Shown here piece by piece: positions 17,348 through 26,383 of a DNA stretch of 64,000 bases. Within the stretch, counting starts at the first letter, position 1. Every line of letters begins with the position of its first letter. A program made the translations under genes and the position numbers. Source of the DNA: Paraburkholderia azotifigens (lineage in GTDB: Bacteria; Pseudomonadota; Gammaproteobacteria; Burkholderiales; Burkholderiaceae). Under the pieces are notes generated by a model that did no database searches, had not been told where the DNA came from, and saw only the letters and a list, made by a program, of their open reading frames with translations. Where the stretch lies: positions 2,418,001 through 2,482,000 of the forward strand of contig NZ_VOQS01000003.1 of the NCBI RefSeq assembly GCF_007995085.1, written 5' to 3'.

Positions 17348-19980
17348 TTCTCGAAAGCATAACGATCCAGAACTTCCGCAAGCTGACCGACCGCATCGTC
17401 ATCGACGGACTCGAGTCGGGGCTGAATCTCATCAGTGGTCCGAACGAGGCGGGCAAGAGCACGATTGCCGAAGCCGTGAGAACCGTGTTCCTCGACCGCT
17501 ACAAGGTGAGCGGGCTGGAGGCGCTGGTGCCCGCTGCGCGGCCGGACGGGCTGCCGACGGTGGAAGTGGGCTTCGATATCGGCGGCACGAAACATCATCT
17601 CGTCAAACAGTTCGTCAAGAAACAGCGCTGCAATCTGCGCGTCGGCAACAAGACCTTCGACGGCGACGAGGCGGAAGCGATTCTCGCCGACACGATCGGC
17701 TTTACGCGTCCGCGGCAGGGCCTCACGCGCGCGGAAAACGCAGGCATTCCCGGGCTGCTGTGGGTTCGCCAGGGGCAAACGGGCGAGGTCCGCAAACCGG
17801 GCGAACACGCGTCGGCGCATGTCCGCGCAGCCCTGTCGCAACTGACGGGCGGCGAAACGCCCGGCGGCGACGATGCGCTCATCGCCGCCGTCCAGAAGGA
17901 TCTCTTCAGGCTGATCACGAGTCAGGCTCGCAAGCCCACGGGTGAACTGGCTTCGGTGGAGAAGGAAATCGAGAGCCTGAACGGGCAGCGGCTGACGCTC
18001 GAACAGGCCAACCGCGATTTCGACGAAGACATTGTCCGGCTCGGCAAGCTGCAGCGCGAACACGACATCGGCGAGCGCGAGCGTCCCTGGGAAGCGCTGC
18101 GTCAGAAAGCGGCTGCCGCGCTCGCGCAGGCTCAGCAAAACGACGTGCTCAGGCGCGAACACGACGAGATCGCGCAAAAGCTCAGGTTTGCCGAAACCGA
18201 GCATCGTTCCCTGCTCGAGCAGGAGCAGTTCGCCGCGAGCGTCGAGGCATCCGTCGCGAGCGACGGGCGTGAGGCCGACAAGGCCGAAGCGGTCGCCGCC
18301 CAGGCGGGTGCGGCCCACGAACGTGCGCAGGCCTCCGACGCTTTCGCGCAGAAAGCGGGCGAGCAGGCGCAGCACGCGTATTCGAAGGCAATTGCCGCGG
18401 AACGCGCAACGGAACTCAGGGCGCAGGCGCAGACGCAGCAGACCGACGTCGCCCGCATCGACGCCGCGCTTGCCCGCGCAGTGGAGAGCAACGACAGGCT
18501 GCTCGAATTGACGCGCGTGGCCGCGAATCTCGAACTCGACGAAAAGAAGATCCGGCGTCTGCAGCAGGTCAGCGATGAACTGGTCCCGCTGCAGGCCCAG
18601 AAGAACGCGGCGCTGACGCGCATCGAATACCGCTTGAGCGCGGCCATCATGGTCGACGGCGCGCCTGTGCAAGGGGACGGCACGCTGGTGCTCGACGGGC
18701 GCAAGACCATCGGGCTGCCGGGATTCGGCGAATTGACCATCGTGCCGGGGATGCTCGATCTGTCCGCGCTCGATACGCAATTGCAGGCGCTCGAAGCCGA
18801 GCGCGACAAGCTGCTGCTCGCACTCGGCGTCGACAGCCACGCGCAGGGCGCCGGGCAGCTTGCGCGCTGGAAGTCGGCGTGCGTCGAACGCGACAACCAC
18901 GCGCAGATGCTCAAGACGCACGCGCCCGACGGCGTCGACGCGCTGCGCGGCGAACTCGAGCAGGCGCGCGGCCGTCTGGGCGCCACGCAGGCGAAGCTGG
19001 ACGCGCTGGGCGACGCGACGGGCGCGATCCCCGTCGCGCAGGCCAAAGACGCCGTCGACGCGGCGCGTGTACAGGTCGAAACGGCGCGCGCCGCGCTGCT
19101 GGATGCCGCGACCGCCAAGGCCCAGGCCGTGGCGAGCGTGACGGGCATTCGCGAACGGCTGCAGGTGAATGAAGCACGGCTGAAGGATCCTGCCTTTATC
19201 GATGAACGCAGGCGCCGGCAGGCAGCGCTGGTCGAGAAGAAGTCGTATATCGACGAGTACACGCGCAATCTCGAGACGGCTGCGCAGCGCCTGAACGCCA
19301 TCGGCGAAGACGACCCGCGCGCCGACGCCGAGCGTTACAACCGTTCGGCCGAACTGGAGCATCAGCAGCATCTCGAACGCCAGCGCAATGCCGGATTGCT
19401 GCGCACGCGTCTGGAAACGCTCGGCGGAACGGAGCTGGGTGTGCGGCTCGCCCAGACGGCGGCCGCCATCGAGCAGGCCGAGGCGCGGCGCGCGGACCTG
19501 CGCATGCGTGCCGACGCGCTCAGTCTGCTCGAACAGGTGCTGGTCGAAGAGCGCGACACGGCTGTGGCAACCTTGCGCAAGCCGCTGACCGACCGCGTCA
19601 ATCACTATCTGCGACGGGTGTTCCCGACGGGCGCGCTGACCGTCGACGAGTCGCTGTCGCCCGTGGGCCTGATGCGCGGCGCGTCCGACGAAGCATTCGA
19701 GTCGCTCAGCTACGGCACGCAGGAGCAGTTGGGGCTGCTGGTGCGCCTCGCCTACGCCGACCTGCTGAAGGATGCGGGCAAGCCGACGCTGCTGCTGTTC
19801 GACGACGCCATCGTCCACACGGATGAGGAACGGCGCGAGTCGATCAAGCGGGCACTGCTCGATGCGTCCACACGGCATCAGATTCTGGTGTTCACGTGTC
19901 ATCCGTCGGCGTGGAGCGACCTCGGCGTGAAGCAGCGGCGCCTGGAGGATATCAAGGCGGCGTCGCGGCTGGCTGTCTGA
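17344..19980 (+). CDS. SbcC/YhaN-like AAA ATPase with coiled coil
   Basis: Rad50-type SMC-like ATPase of 878 residues starting at GTG. Residues 1-40 contain FRKLTDRIVI and Walker A GPNEAGKST. Residues ~200-450 and ~480-720 are Ala/Glu/Gln/Arg-rich coiled coil. The C-terminal lobe has the signature SYGTQEQLGLLVRLAYA and Walker B LLLFDDAIVHTDEER, followed by ILVFTCHP. I see no CxxC zinc hook between the coils; the tip looks folded (~410-470). Shorter than typical SbcC, it is closer to YhaN. A strong antisense open frame across it is a codon-bias shadow. Confidence 0.88.
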   Translation: MILESITIQNFRKLTDRIVIDGLESGLNLISGPNEAGKSTIAEAVRTVFLDRYKVSGLEALVPAARPDGLPTVEVGFDIGGTKHHLVKQFVKKQRCNLRVGNKTFDGDEAEAILADTIGFTRPRQGLTRAENAGIPGLLWVRQGQTGEVRKPGEHASAHVRAALSQLTGGETPGGDDALIAAVQKDLFRLITSQARKPTGELASVEKEIESLNGQRLTLEQANRDFDEDIVRLGKLQREHDIGERERPWEALRQKAAAALAQAQQNDVLRREHDEIAQKLRFAETEHRSLLEQEQFAASVEASVASDGREADKAEAVAAQAGAAHERAQASDAFAQKAGEQAQHAYSKAIAAERATELRAQAQTQQTDVARIDAALARAVESNDRLLELTRVAANLELDEKKIRRLQQVSDELVPLQAQKNAALTRIEYRLSAAIMVDGAPVQGDGTLVLDGRKTIGLPGFGELTIVPGMLDLSALDTQLQALEAERDKLLLALGVDSHAQGAGQLARWKSACVERDNHAQMLKTHAPDGVDALRGELEQARGRLGATQAKLDALGDATGAIPVAQAKDAVDAARVQVETARAALLDAATAKAQAVASVTGIRERLQVNEARLKDPAFIDERRRRQAALVEKKSYIDEYTRNLETAAQRLNAIGEDDPRADAERYNRSAELEHQQHLERQRNAGLLRTRLETLGGTELGVRLAQTAAAIEQAEARRADLRMRADALSLLEQVLVEERDTAVATLRKPLTDRVNHYLRRVFPTGALTVDESLSPVGLMRGASDEAFESLSYGTQEQLGLLVRLAYADLLKDAGKPTLLLFDDAIVHTDEERRESIKRALLDASTRHQILVFTCHPSAWSDLGVKQRRLEDIKAASRLAV

Positions 19981-20044
19981 AAACGGGTTGTCGGCAGGAG
20001 AGGCTGCGCCGACAACCCCCTCATTCGCCGCCGTCAAAACCGGG

Positions 20045-20062
20045 TGATAACATTTGTTGTCA
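20045..20062. promoter_or_regulatory. RpiR operator, copy 1 (autoregulatory)
   Basis: TGATAACATTTGTTGTCA is a near-perfect dyad ending 21 nt before the regulator's ATG. It shares the core AACA-N2-TGTTGT with the site upstream of the C45 hydrolase operon, which suggests the same protein binds both. Confidence 0.6.
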
Positions 20063-20083
20063 TCCCATCGCCCGGTACACCGT

Positions 20084-20944
20084 ATGCCCGACACCTTCGA
20101 CCAGCTCGCCGCCCTGATCCGCGGGCGCTTCGCGGAACTCAGTCCGCAGTTCCAGATGGGCGCGGCGTTTCTGCTCGATCATCCCGATGAGGTCGCCGTG
20201 TCGTCGATGCGCAAGGTCGCCGAGCGCGCGCAGGTGCAACCCGCATCGCTCGTGCGGCTCTCGCAGCAATTGGGCTTTCCGGGCTGGAACGAATTGCGCG
20301 ACCTGTTCGTCGCCCGCGTGCGCACGCGTCCCGAGCCATTGACGAGCCGCGCCCGTTCGCTCGTCAAAGGTCACGCGAAAGACGCGCTCGCGCACGATCT
20401 GCTCGTCGCGCAGCAACACAATCTCGAAGTGACGGCCGCGCACAACACGCGCGTCACCGTCGAAGCCGCCAAGCTGCTGCGGCGCGCGCCGCATGTGCAC
20501 GTCGGCGGATTTCGCTCGTGCTATCCCGTCGCGTTCGGTTTCGTCTACGGATACCGGCTGTTTCGCTCGTCCGTGTCGCTGCTGACGGGCGAAGCCGGCA
20601 CGCTCGAAATGCAGTTGCGCGGCATCGAGCGCGACAGCGCCACCGTCGTCGTCAGCTTCGCGCCGTATTCCGTCGAGGCGGCGCGCGTTGCCGAAGCCGC
20701 GCTGGAAAAAGGCAGCAAGCTGATCGCGATCACCGACAGCGCCGTCTCGCCCATCGCGCTGAACGCCGACAAGGCCTTGATCTTCTCGCACGAAAGCCCG
20801 TCGTTCTTCCCGTCGCTGGTCGCGGCGACGGCCATCGCCGAATCGCTCGTCGCGCATCTGCTCGCGCTCGAAGGCACGGACGCCGTTCAGCAGCTCGAAC
20901 TCGCCGAGCAGTCGCTGCACGCCAAGGGCGCCTACGTTCCTTAA
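20084..20944 (+). CDS. MurR/RpiR-family transcriptional regulator (HTH + SIS)
   Basis: Regulator of 286 residues. The ATG at 20084 gives MPDTFDQLAALIRGRFAELSPQ, the usual RpiR start. The N-terminal helix-turn-helix (~1-77) includes VSSMRKVAERAQVQPASLVRLSQQLGF. The SIS domain (~115-270) has HVGGFRSCYPVAFGF and LIAITDSAVSPIA. SIS domains in this family usually bind phosphosugars, though some members regulate amine or amino-acid pathways. The matching dyads before this gene and before the next operon point to autoregulation plus control of the C45-aminotransferase-CMD genes. Confidence 0.9.
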   Translation: MPDTFDQLAALIRGRFAELSPQFQMGAAFLLDHPDEVAVSSMRKVAERAQVQPASLVRLSQQLGFPGWNELRDLFVARVRTRPEPLTSRARSLVKGHAKDALAHDLLVAQQHNLEVTAAHNTRVTVEAAKLLRRAPHVHVGGFRSCYPVAFGFVYGYRLFRSSVSLLTGEAGTLEMQLRGIERDSATVVVSFAPYSVEAARVAEAALEKGSKLIAITDSAVSPIALNADKALIFSHESPSFFPSLVAATAIAESLVAHLLALEGTDAVQQLELAEQSLHAKGAYVP

Positions 20945-20955
20945 CCCAGACCGCC

Positions 20956-20981
20956 GCGCGCCGTTCACGCAACAGGCGCGC
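20956..20981 (+). terminator. GC hairpin after the RpiR gene
   Basis: GCGCGCC and GGCGCGC form a 7-bp stem with a 12-nt loop just past the regulator stop and just before the next promoter. There is no T-run, so termination is only possible. Confidence 0.3.
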
Positions 20982-20996
20982 TGAATTGCGCCGTCT

Positions 20997-21026
20997 TTGA
21001 CAACATATGTTGTTGTGCGCTATAAA
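20997..21026 (+). promoter_or_regulatory. Sigma70 promoter overlapped by RpiR operator, copy 2
   Basis: TTGACA (20997-21002) and TATAAA (21021-21026) are 18 nt apart, a strong promoter. The dyad TGACAACATATGTTGTTG at 20998-21015 covers the -35 and the spacer, and its core ACAACATATGTTGT is a perfect palindrome. Binding here should block RNA polymerase, so the RpiR protein is predicted to repress this operon. Confidence 0.75.
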
Positions 21027-21062
21027 TGCGCATCGCGTGTTGATTGAAGTTCGAGGTGTCGT

Positions 21063-22103
21063 GTGTCGAAGCAGGGTTGGGAATTGCATCGGATAGCGGG
21101 CGAGCCGTATGAAATCGGCCGTCAACTCGGCGAGCTGGCGCGGCCGGGATTCGATGCGTATATGCGGCAGAGCGCCGCCTGGCGCGCGGTGCGGGCGTGG
21201 CGTGGCCACGCGTTCGTGCAGTATCTGCGCGACGCCGCGCGTGCGCATTGTCCCGCTCAACTGGCCGAACTCGACGGCATGGCCGCGGGCCTCGGCTGGC
21301 GGGCAGAAGACGTTCTCCTGTGGAACTGCCGCGGCGAACTCGTACACGGCACGCCCGATGGTTGTACGACCCTCGCCGCCGTGAGCGCCGACGAAACGCT
21401 GATCGCGCACAACGAAGACGGCGATCCGTTCCTGCTCGGCAAAGGCATGCTGGTCGACGTCCAACCGAAGGGCAAGCCGGGCTTCATCAGCTTCTATTAC
21501 CCCGGCTCGCTGCCCGGCCATACGTTCGCGGCGAACCGCGCGGGGCTCGTGCAGGCGATCAACGATCTGCGCATCCGTCAGCCCGCGACGGGCGTGCCGC
21601 GCATGATCCTGTCGCGTGCGGTGCTCGACGCGGCGACGCCAGACGAAGCCGTCCGTCTGCTGCGCGACACGCCGCGCGCGAGCGGTTTCCATCACACGCT
21701 CGGCGCGACGGGCGAGCGTCGCGTGTTGAGCGTCGAAGCCACGGCCATGCGCTGTTCGATCGAATCCGCCGCGCGCGTGTCGGGTCACGCGAATCACATG
21801 ATTCATCCCGGTTGCGAAGCCGAAGCGCAGATCGTCACGGATTCTTCGCGCGACCGGCAGGCGCGCATGGCTGTGCTGCTCGAAGAGCGCGGCACGCAAC
21901 CCGATGCCCATGCGCTCGTCGACATGCTGCACGACAAGGCGCCCGCCTGTTTGCCGATCTATCGCGAAGACCCCGACGATCCCGACGGCGAAAACACGCT
22001 CGCGACCGCGCTGTTCCAACTCCGCGACGACGGTGTCGCGCTGCGAGTGCATGCGCAGCGCGTCGTCGTTTTCGAAACCTTTGTTGCACGCACGGCGGCC
22101 TGA
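21063..22103 (+). CDS. C45-family N-terminal-nucleophile amidohydrolase/acyltransferase
   Basis: Protein of 346 residues related to penicillin N-acyltransferases and other C45 peptidases. The GTG start follows GAGGT. The predicted autocleavage site and nucleophile is C101 in PDGCTTLAAV, and the nearby AHNEDGD matches the family. Such proteins mature by self-cleavage before the cysteine and hydrolyse linear amides. There is no signal peptide, so it acts in the cytoplasm. It is the first gene of an operon with an aminotransferase and a CMD-family protein, suggesting it frees an amine from an N-acyl or peptide-like precursor. Confidence 0.85.
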   Translation: MSKQGWELHRIAGEPYEIGRQLGELARPGFDAYMRQSAAWRAVRAWRGHAFVQYLRDAARAHCPAQLAELDGMAAGLGWRAEDVLLWNCRGELVHGTPDGCTTLAAVSADETLIAHNEDGDPFLLGKGMLVDVQPKGKPGFISFYYPGSLPGHTFAANRAGLVQAINDLRIRQPATGVPRMILSRAVLDAATPDEAVRLLRDTPRASGFHHTLGATGERRVLSVEATAMRCSIESAARVSGHANHMIHPGCEAEAQIVTDSSRDRQARMAVLLEERGTQPDAHALVDMLHDKAPACLPIYREDPDDPDGENTLATALFQLRDDGVALRVHAQRVVVFETFVARTAA

Positions 22104-22137
22104 GCGCCACCGCCTTCCGCTCATTCAAGGAGAGCGC

Positions 22138-23475
22138 ATGACAACCGTATTCCATCGCATGCCCAAGCAGACGCTGCCCGTTGCCGTCAAAGGCGAGGGC
22201 ATCGAGATCGTCGATTCGACGGGCAAGCGCTATATCGACGCATCGGGCGGCGCGGCCGTGTCGTGCCTCGGCCACAGCAACCAGCGCGTGATCGACGCGA
22301 TCAAGCGTCAGGCACAGGCGCTGCCGTACGCGCATACGTCGTTCTTCACCACCGAGCCCGCCGAAGAACTCGCGAGCTATCTCGTCGAACACGCGCCGCA
22401 AGGGCTCGGGCATGTCTATTTCGTGTCGGGCGGGTCGGAGGCGATCGAGGCGGCGCTGAAGCTCGCCCGTCAGTATTTCGTCGAAGTGGGCCAGCCGCAG
22501 CGCCGTCACATCATCGCGCGCCGTCAGAGTTACCACGGCAATACGCTTGGCGCGCTCGCGATCGGCGGCAATGCGTGGCGGCGCGAGCCGTTTCTGCCGC
22601 TGCTGATCGACGCGCATCACGTGAGCCCGTGCTATGCGTATCGCGAGCAGCGCGCGGACGAGACGGAAGAGCAGTTCGCGCAGCGTCTTGCCGACGAACT
22701 CGAACAGAAGATTCTCGAACTCGGGCCGGACACGGTGGCGGCGTTCGTCGCGGAAACGGTGGTCGGCGCGACGGCGGGCGCGGTGCCGCCCGTGCGCGAA
22801 TATTTCCGCAAGATTCGCGCGGTGTGCGACCGTCACGGCGTGCTGCTGATACTCGATGAAATCATGTCGGGCATGGGCCGCACCGGCTATCTGTACGCGT
22901 GCGAGGAAGACGGCATCACGCCCGATCTGCTGACCATCGCGAAGGGTCTGGGCGCGGGCTATCAGCCGATCGGCGCGACGCTCGTGAGCGACAGGATCTA
23001 TCAGGCGATCACGGGCGGCTCAGGCTTTTTCCAGCACGGCCATACGTACATCGGCCACGCGACGGCATGCGCCGCCGCGCTCGAAGTGCAGCGCGTGATC
23101 GCCGACGAGCATCTGCTCGACAACGTGAAGGCACGCGGCGAACAGCTGCGTTCGCTGCTGCGCGGGCACTACGCGCAGCATCCGTCTATCGGCGACGTGC
23201 GCGGACGCGGGCTCTTCGTCGGGGTCGAACTGGTGCAGGACCGTGCGACGAAAACGCCGTTCGATGCGAAACTGAAGCTGCACGCCGCGATCAAGCGCGA
23301 GGCGTTCCAGCGCGGTCTGATGGTGTATCCGATGGGCGGCACCGTCGACGGCAAGACCGGCGATCATGTGCTGCTTGCGCCGCCGTTCATCTGCACTGAA
23401 CGCGATATCGGGGAGATCGTCAGCCGTCTGACGGATGCGATCGAAGGCGCGCTCGCTGCGTCGGGCGCGGCCTGA
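22138..23475 (+). CDS. Class III (omega) aminotransferase
   Basis: PLP enzyme of 445 residues with AAGGAGAG before the ATG. The PLP lysine is K269 in LLTIAKGLGAGYQPIGA. D240 in LLILDEIMSGMGRTG contacts the pyridine nitrogen, and FVSGGSEAIEAALKLARQY forms the phosphate cup. The family moves terminal amino groups from diamines, beta-alanine, 2-aminoisobutyrate and similar compounds to 2-oxo acids. Its place after the C45 amidohydrolase suggests that it deaminates the amine that enzyme releases. Confidence 0.9.
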   Translation: MTTVFHRMPKQTLPVAVKGEGIEIVDSTGKRYIDASGGAAVSCLGHSNQRVIDAIKRQAQALPYAHTSFFTTEPAEELASYLVEHAPQGLGHVYFVSGGSEAIEAALKLARQYFVEVGQPQRRHIIARRQSYHGNTLGALAIGGNAWRREPFLPLLIDAHHVSPCYAYREQRADETEEQFAQRLADELEQKILELGPDTVAAFVAETVVGATAGAVPPVREYFRKIRAVCDRHGVLLILDEIMSGMGRTGYLYACEEDGITPDLLTIAKGLGAGYQPIGATLVSDRIYQAITGGSGFFQHGHTYIGHATACAAALEVQRVIADEHLLDNVKARGEQLRSLLRGHYAQHPSIGDVRGRGLFVGVELVQDRATKTPFDAKLKLHAAIKREAFQRGLMVYPMGGTVDGKTGDHVLLAPPFICTERDIGEIVSRLTDAIEGALAASGAA

Positions 23476-23504
23476 CCTGATCCACTCACCAGAAAGAGCT
23501 TCCC

Positions 23505-24059
23505 ATGACCAACCGTCTGCCATCGTTCGACGCCAGTCACGCGACACCCGACCAGAAAGCCGTACTGGACGAGATCCTGTCGGGTCCGCGCGGCAACCTG
23601 AACGGACCGTTTCTCGGCTGGATTCATAGCCCCGAACTCGCGCAGCACGCGCAGCGCCTCGGCGCATTCTGCCGCTACAAGACGGGATTGCCGCTGCGTC
23701 TGTCGGAACTGGCGATTCTCGTCACGGCGTCGCGCTGGCAGGCGCAGGCCGAGTGGTTCATCCACTATCCGATTGCAATCGAAGCGGGCGTGCGCGTCGA
23801 GGACGCCGAGGCGATCCGCGAGAGCAAACTGCCGTCATTCGCCGATGCCGACGACGCGCTGATCTACGCCTTCACGACCGAGCTGTACGACCTGAAGCGT
23901 GTGTCCGATGCGACGTATGCGAAGACCGTCGAGCGCTTCGGGCAGGAGGTGACGATCAATCTCGTCGGCCTGCTCGGCTATTACGCGCTCGTCGCGATGA
24001 CGCTCAACGTGTTCGGCATGCGCGCGCAGGGCCAGGACTCGCTGCCGTTCGCCGAGTAA
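23505..24059 (+). CDS. Carboxymuconolactone decarboxylase (CMD) family protein
   Basis: Helical protein of 184 residues (QHAQRLGAFCRYKTGLPLRLSELAILVTASRWQAQAEW). The CxxC of AhpD-type peroxidases is absent, so a peroxidase role is unlikely; it groups by style with gamma-carboxymuconolactone decarboxylase-like proteins of unknown substrate. It is the last gene of the RpiR-controlled operon and is followed by a strong hairpin terminator. A lactone- or imine-handling role for the transamination product is conceivable but unproven. Confidence 0.8.
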   Translation: MTNRLPSFDASHATPDQKAVLDEILSGPRGNLNGPFLGWIHSPELAQHAQRLGAFCRYKTGLPLRLSELAILVTASRWQAQAEWFIHYPIAIEAGVRVEDAEAIRESKLPSFADADDALIYAFTTELYDLKRVSDATYAKTVERFGQEVTINLVGLLGYYALVAMTLNVFGMRAQGQDSLPFAE

Positions 24060-24090
24060 GCTCGAAGAGGCGCTTCGAGCGTGCAAAAGG

Positions 24091-24127
24091 AAGGCCCCGG
24101 CTGACTTCATGAGTCAGCCGGGGCCTT
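24091..24127 (+). terminator. Strong hairpin terminator, 16-bp perfect stem
   Basis: AAGGCCCCGGCTGACT pairs perfectly with AGTCAGCCGGGGCCTT around a 5-nt loop (TCATG), 32 nt after the CMD gene. It is symmetrical and lies between convergent genes, so it probably also stops transcripts arriving from the DUF4148 gene on the minus strand, where CCTTTTGC follows. Confidence 0.85.
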
Positions 24128-24182
24128 CGTGTATCTGACGGCGGCGCGGCAGAAAACGCTCGCGCGCGTCACATCGGCGAGC

Positions 24183-24479
24183 TTAGTTGCCGCGGAACGT
24201 CGAGAAGATGCGCTGTTCGACGCTCGGACGCTTGCCCGATTCCGACGTGCCGGCCGTCACGCCGCCGACTTCCGTCGATCCCGACGTTGCGCCGAATTGC
24301 GGCTTGGCGGACGGGTAGGCCACGTCGTTCTGGTCGAGCGAGCCGTTTTGCTGGGCAGCGACCAGTTCGGCCTGAACCTGCGCGCGCGACACGGGCGCGT
24401 TGCTGGCTTGCTGCGCGAACGACACAGCGGGAACGACCAGAGCGGATGCGACGACAACTGCGGAAAGAAGCGATTTCAT
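24183..24479 (-). CDS. DUF4148 domain secreted protein
   Basis: Small exported protein of 98 residues. The ATG at 24479 has GGAGG five nt upstream; a possible upstream start at 24497 is rejected for that reason. Residues 1-22 form a signal peptide ending SFAQQ. The mature part contains SRAQVQAELVAAQQNG, the recurrent DUF4148 pattern. DUF4148 proteins are abundant in Burkholderia and have no settled function. Confidence 0.85.
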   Translation of the reverse strand: MKSLLSAVVVASALVVPAVSFAQQASNAPVSRAQVQAELVAAQQNGSLDQNDVAYPSAKPQFGATSGSTEVGGVTAGTSESGKRPSVEQRIFSTFRGN

Positions 24480-24807
24480 GATGACCTCCGAGAACATTTG
24501 TTAATCAGTTCGGTTTGAACTCTCCTGTCCGAACCGTTGGACCTAGTGTATTTCCGGAGTGGGTGATCAAAAAAGTGGCAGATTGGAGAAAGATTCTTGC
24601 GGCGAATGAAATAATGGTCAGGCGCGCCGCTTCACGGCAGTGCCACCGATATCCGCCTATGATGAAGCTTCGGTCCACGCCTACGGCCCGCACGTTCGGC
24701 GCAGCACGCGTGACGGGTGCCGGAGCCGCGATCTGTCGGGCGAGGACCGTCGCGGCCGGCATCGTCGTGGGTAGCGCGGCAGCACGAACCCGAAACAGGA
24801 GAGACGA
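24480..24807. other. 328-nt divergent intergenic region
   Basis: This is the shared upstream region of the DUF4148 gene (minus) and the OsmC gene (plus). An inverted repeat, GTTCGG (24508-24513) and CCGAAC (24529-24534), lies close to the DUF4148 start. AT-rich sequence at ~24550-24625 probably holds promoter elements, but I cannot assign them with confidence. Confidence 0.45.
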
Positions 24808-25233
24808 ATGAAGCGCAAGGCATCAGCAGTCTGGCAAGGTGGTCTGCAGGACGGCAAGGGCTCCATCTCCACCGATAGCGGAGTGCTCAAGGACACGCAG
24901 TATTCGTTCGCGACGCGCTTCGAGAACGGCATCGGCACCAATCCCGAAGAACTGATCGCGGCGGCGCATGCGGGGTGCTTTTCGATGGCGTTGTCGGCGG
25001 AACTCGGCAAGGCCAACATCAAGCCGGAGCGCATCGCGACCACGGCCACCGTCACGCTCGACAAGGACGGCGGCGGTTTCGCGGTGACGGCTTCGCATCT
25101 CGACGTCGTGGTGAAGATTCCGGGCGGCGACAAGGCCGCGTTCGACAAGGCCGCCGCCGACGCCAAGGCAGGTTGCCCGATCTCGAAGGTATTGAACGCG
25201 ACGATCACGATGGACGCGAAGCTCGAAACCTGA
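24808..25233 (+). CDS. OsmC/Ohr-family peroxiredoxin (OsmC type)
   Basis: Protein of 141 residues with AGGAGAGACG before the ATG. The redox cysteines are C57 (AAAHAGCFSMAL) and C123 (KAGCPISKVLNA), with R37 and E48 as the expected partner residues. OsmC reduces organic hydroperoxides, usually with lipoylated proteins as electron donors. It is a monocistronic-looking gene followed ~100 nt later by the PEP-mutase-family gene. Confidence 0.92.
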   Translation: MKRKASAVWQGGLQDGKGSISTDSGVLKDTQYSFATRFENGIGTNPEELIAAAHAGCFSMALSAELGKANIKPERIATTATVTLDKDGGGFAVTASHLDVVVKIPGGDKAAFDKAAADAKAGCPISKVLNATITMDAKLET

Positions 25234-25330
25234 GTTCGCGGCACACGGCGCAGTACTTTCCGCTTTTGCCCGGTCGCGTTCCCGCGCCGGGCAGAACGGC
25301 CCATTCCGGCTTGCCACCGACGGAGCGGCC

Positions 25331-26167
25331 ATGACATCGCAAGCAGACAAGGCACGGGCGTTTCGCGCGCTTCACGAGGCGAGCCAGCCGTTCGTCATTC
25401 CCAACCCGTGGGACATCGGTTCCGCGCGTCTGCTCGAAGCGCTCGGCTTCAGGGCATTGGCGACGACCAGCGCGGGCTATGCGTTCTCCATTGGCGTGCC
25501 GGACAACGCCGTCGGCCGCGAGCAGATGATTCGCCATCTGGCCGAACTCGCGCCGTCGACGGCGCTGCCCGTCAGCGCGGACCTCGAAAACGGCTTCGGC
25601 GACGCGCCGGAAGACGCCGCCGAGACGATCCGGCAGGCGGCTGCGGCGGGCGTCGTCGGCGGCTCGATTGAGGACGCGACCGGCCGCGCCGACGATCCCA
25701 TTTACGCGCACGACCTCGCCGTCGAGCGCGTGCGCGCCGCGGTCGAAGCGGCGCGTGCCTTGCCGTTTCCGTTCACGCTGACGGCGCGCGCGGAAAACTA
25801 TCTGGCCGGACGCGCCGATCTTTCCGATACCATCCGCCGTCTGCAGGCGTACCAGGAAGCGGGCGCCGACGTGCTCTACGCGCCCGGCCTGAAGACGCGC
25901 GAAGACATCGCGGCCGTCGTCAGTTCCGTCGACCGGCCCGTCAACGTGCTGATGGGCATGGCGGGCATGCCGTTTTCCGTCGACGATCTGGCGCGGCTCG
26001 GCGTGAGGAGGATCAGCGTCGGCGGAGCGCTTGCCCGCGCGGCGTTGGGCGCGATGCTGCGCGCAGCCAATGAAATGCTCGGTCGCGGCACGTTCACGTA
26101 CACGAACGAAGCCGCGACGATGAAAGAGATTACCGATCTGTTCGCGTCCGTCGGCAAGCCGGCATGA
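25331..26167 (+). CDS. Isocitrate lyase/PEP mutase family protein
   Basis: TIM-barrel protein of 278 residues. It opens FRALHEASQPFVIPNPWDIGSARLLEALGF and has VSADLENGFG, where the acidic residues bind Mg(II), followed by SIEDATGR and TARAENYLAG. The canonical KKCGH lid of isocitrate lyase is missing, so it belongs to the PEP mutase/oxaloacetate hydrolase-like branch. The substrate cannot be assigned. No close functional partner is apparent. Confidence 0.85.
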   Translation: MTSQADKARAFRALHEASQPFVIPNPWDIGSARLLEALGFRALATTSAGYAFSIGVPDNAVGREQMIRHLAELAPSTALPVSADLENGFGDAPEDAAETIRQAAAAGVVGGSIEDATGRADDPIYAHDLAVERVRAAVEAARALPFPFTLTARAENYLAGRADLSDTIRRLQAYQEAGADVLYAPGLKTREDIAAVVSSVDRPVNVLMGMAGMPFSVDDLARLGVRRISVGGALARAALGAMLRAANEMLGRGTFTYTNEAATMKEITDLFASVGKPA

Positions 26168-26383
26168 TCAGAGGAATGCGTGGACGAATGACGGCGCGCA
26201 CGAGTGCGGGCGGCTGACATGTGAAACATGCCTGGTTCGGCCCCAATCAACTAGACTGGGCTGTAAATATCGTGCATATCCCTGAGCGGGCGACGAACGG
26301 CCTGTTTGCCCGCAGCGGTAGCGGGCGCGCGATCCTCCTAGGCATGCGGCTGTATCCCCAGATCCCGGCGGAGAGGTGTCTTG

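Noticed and set aside
17230..20094. A 954-residue open frame on the minus strand across the SbcC-like gene
   Set aside because: It mirrors the GC-rich third positions of the sense gene, is Arg/His-rich without any domain, and the sense frame has full Walker A, signature and Walker B motifs.
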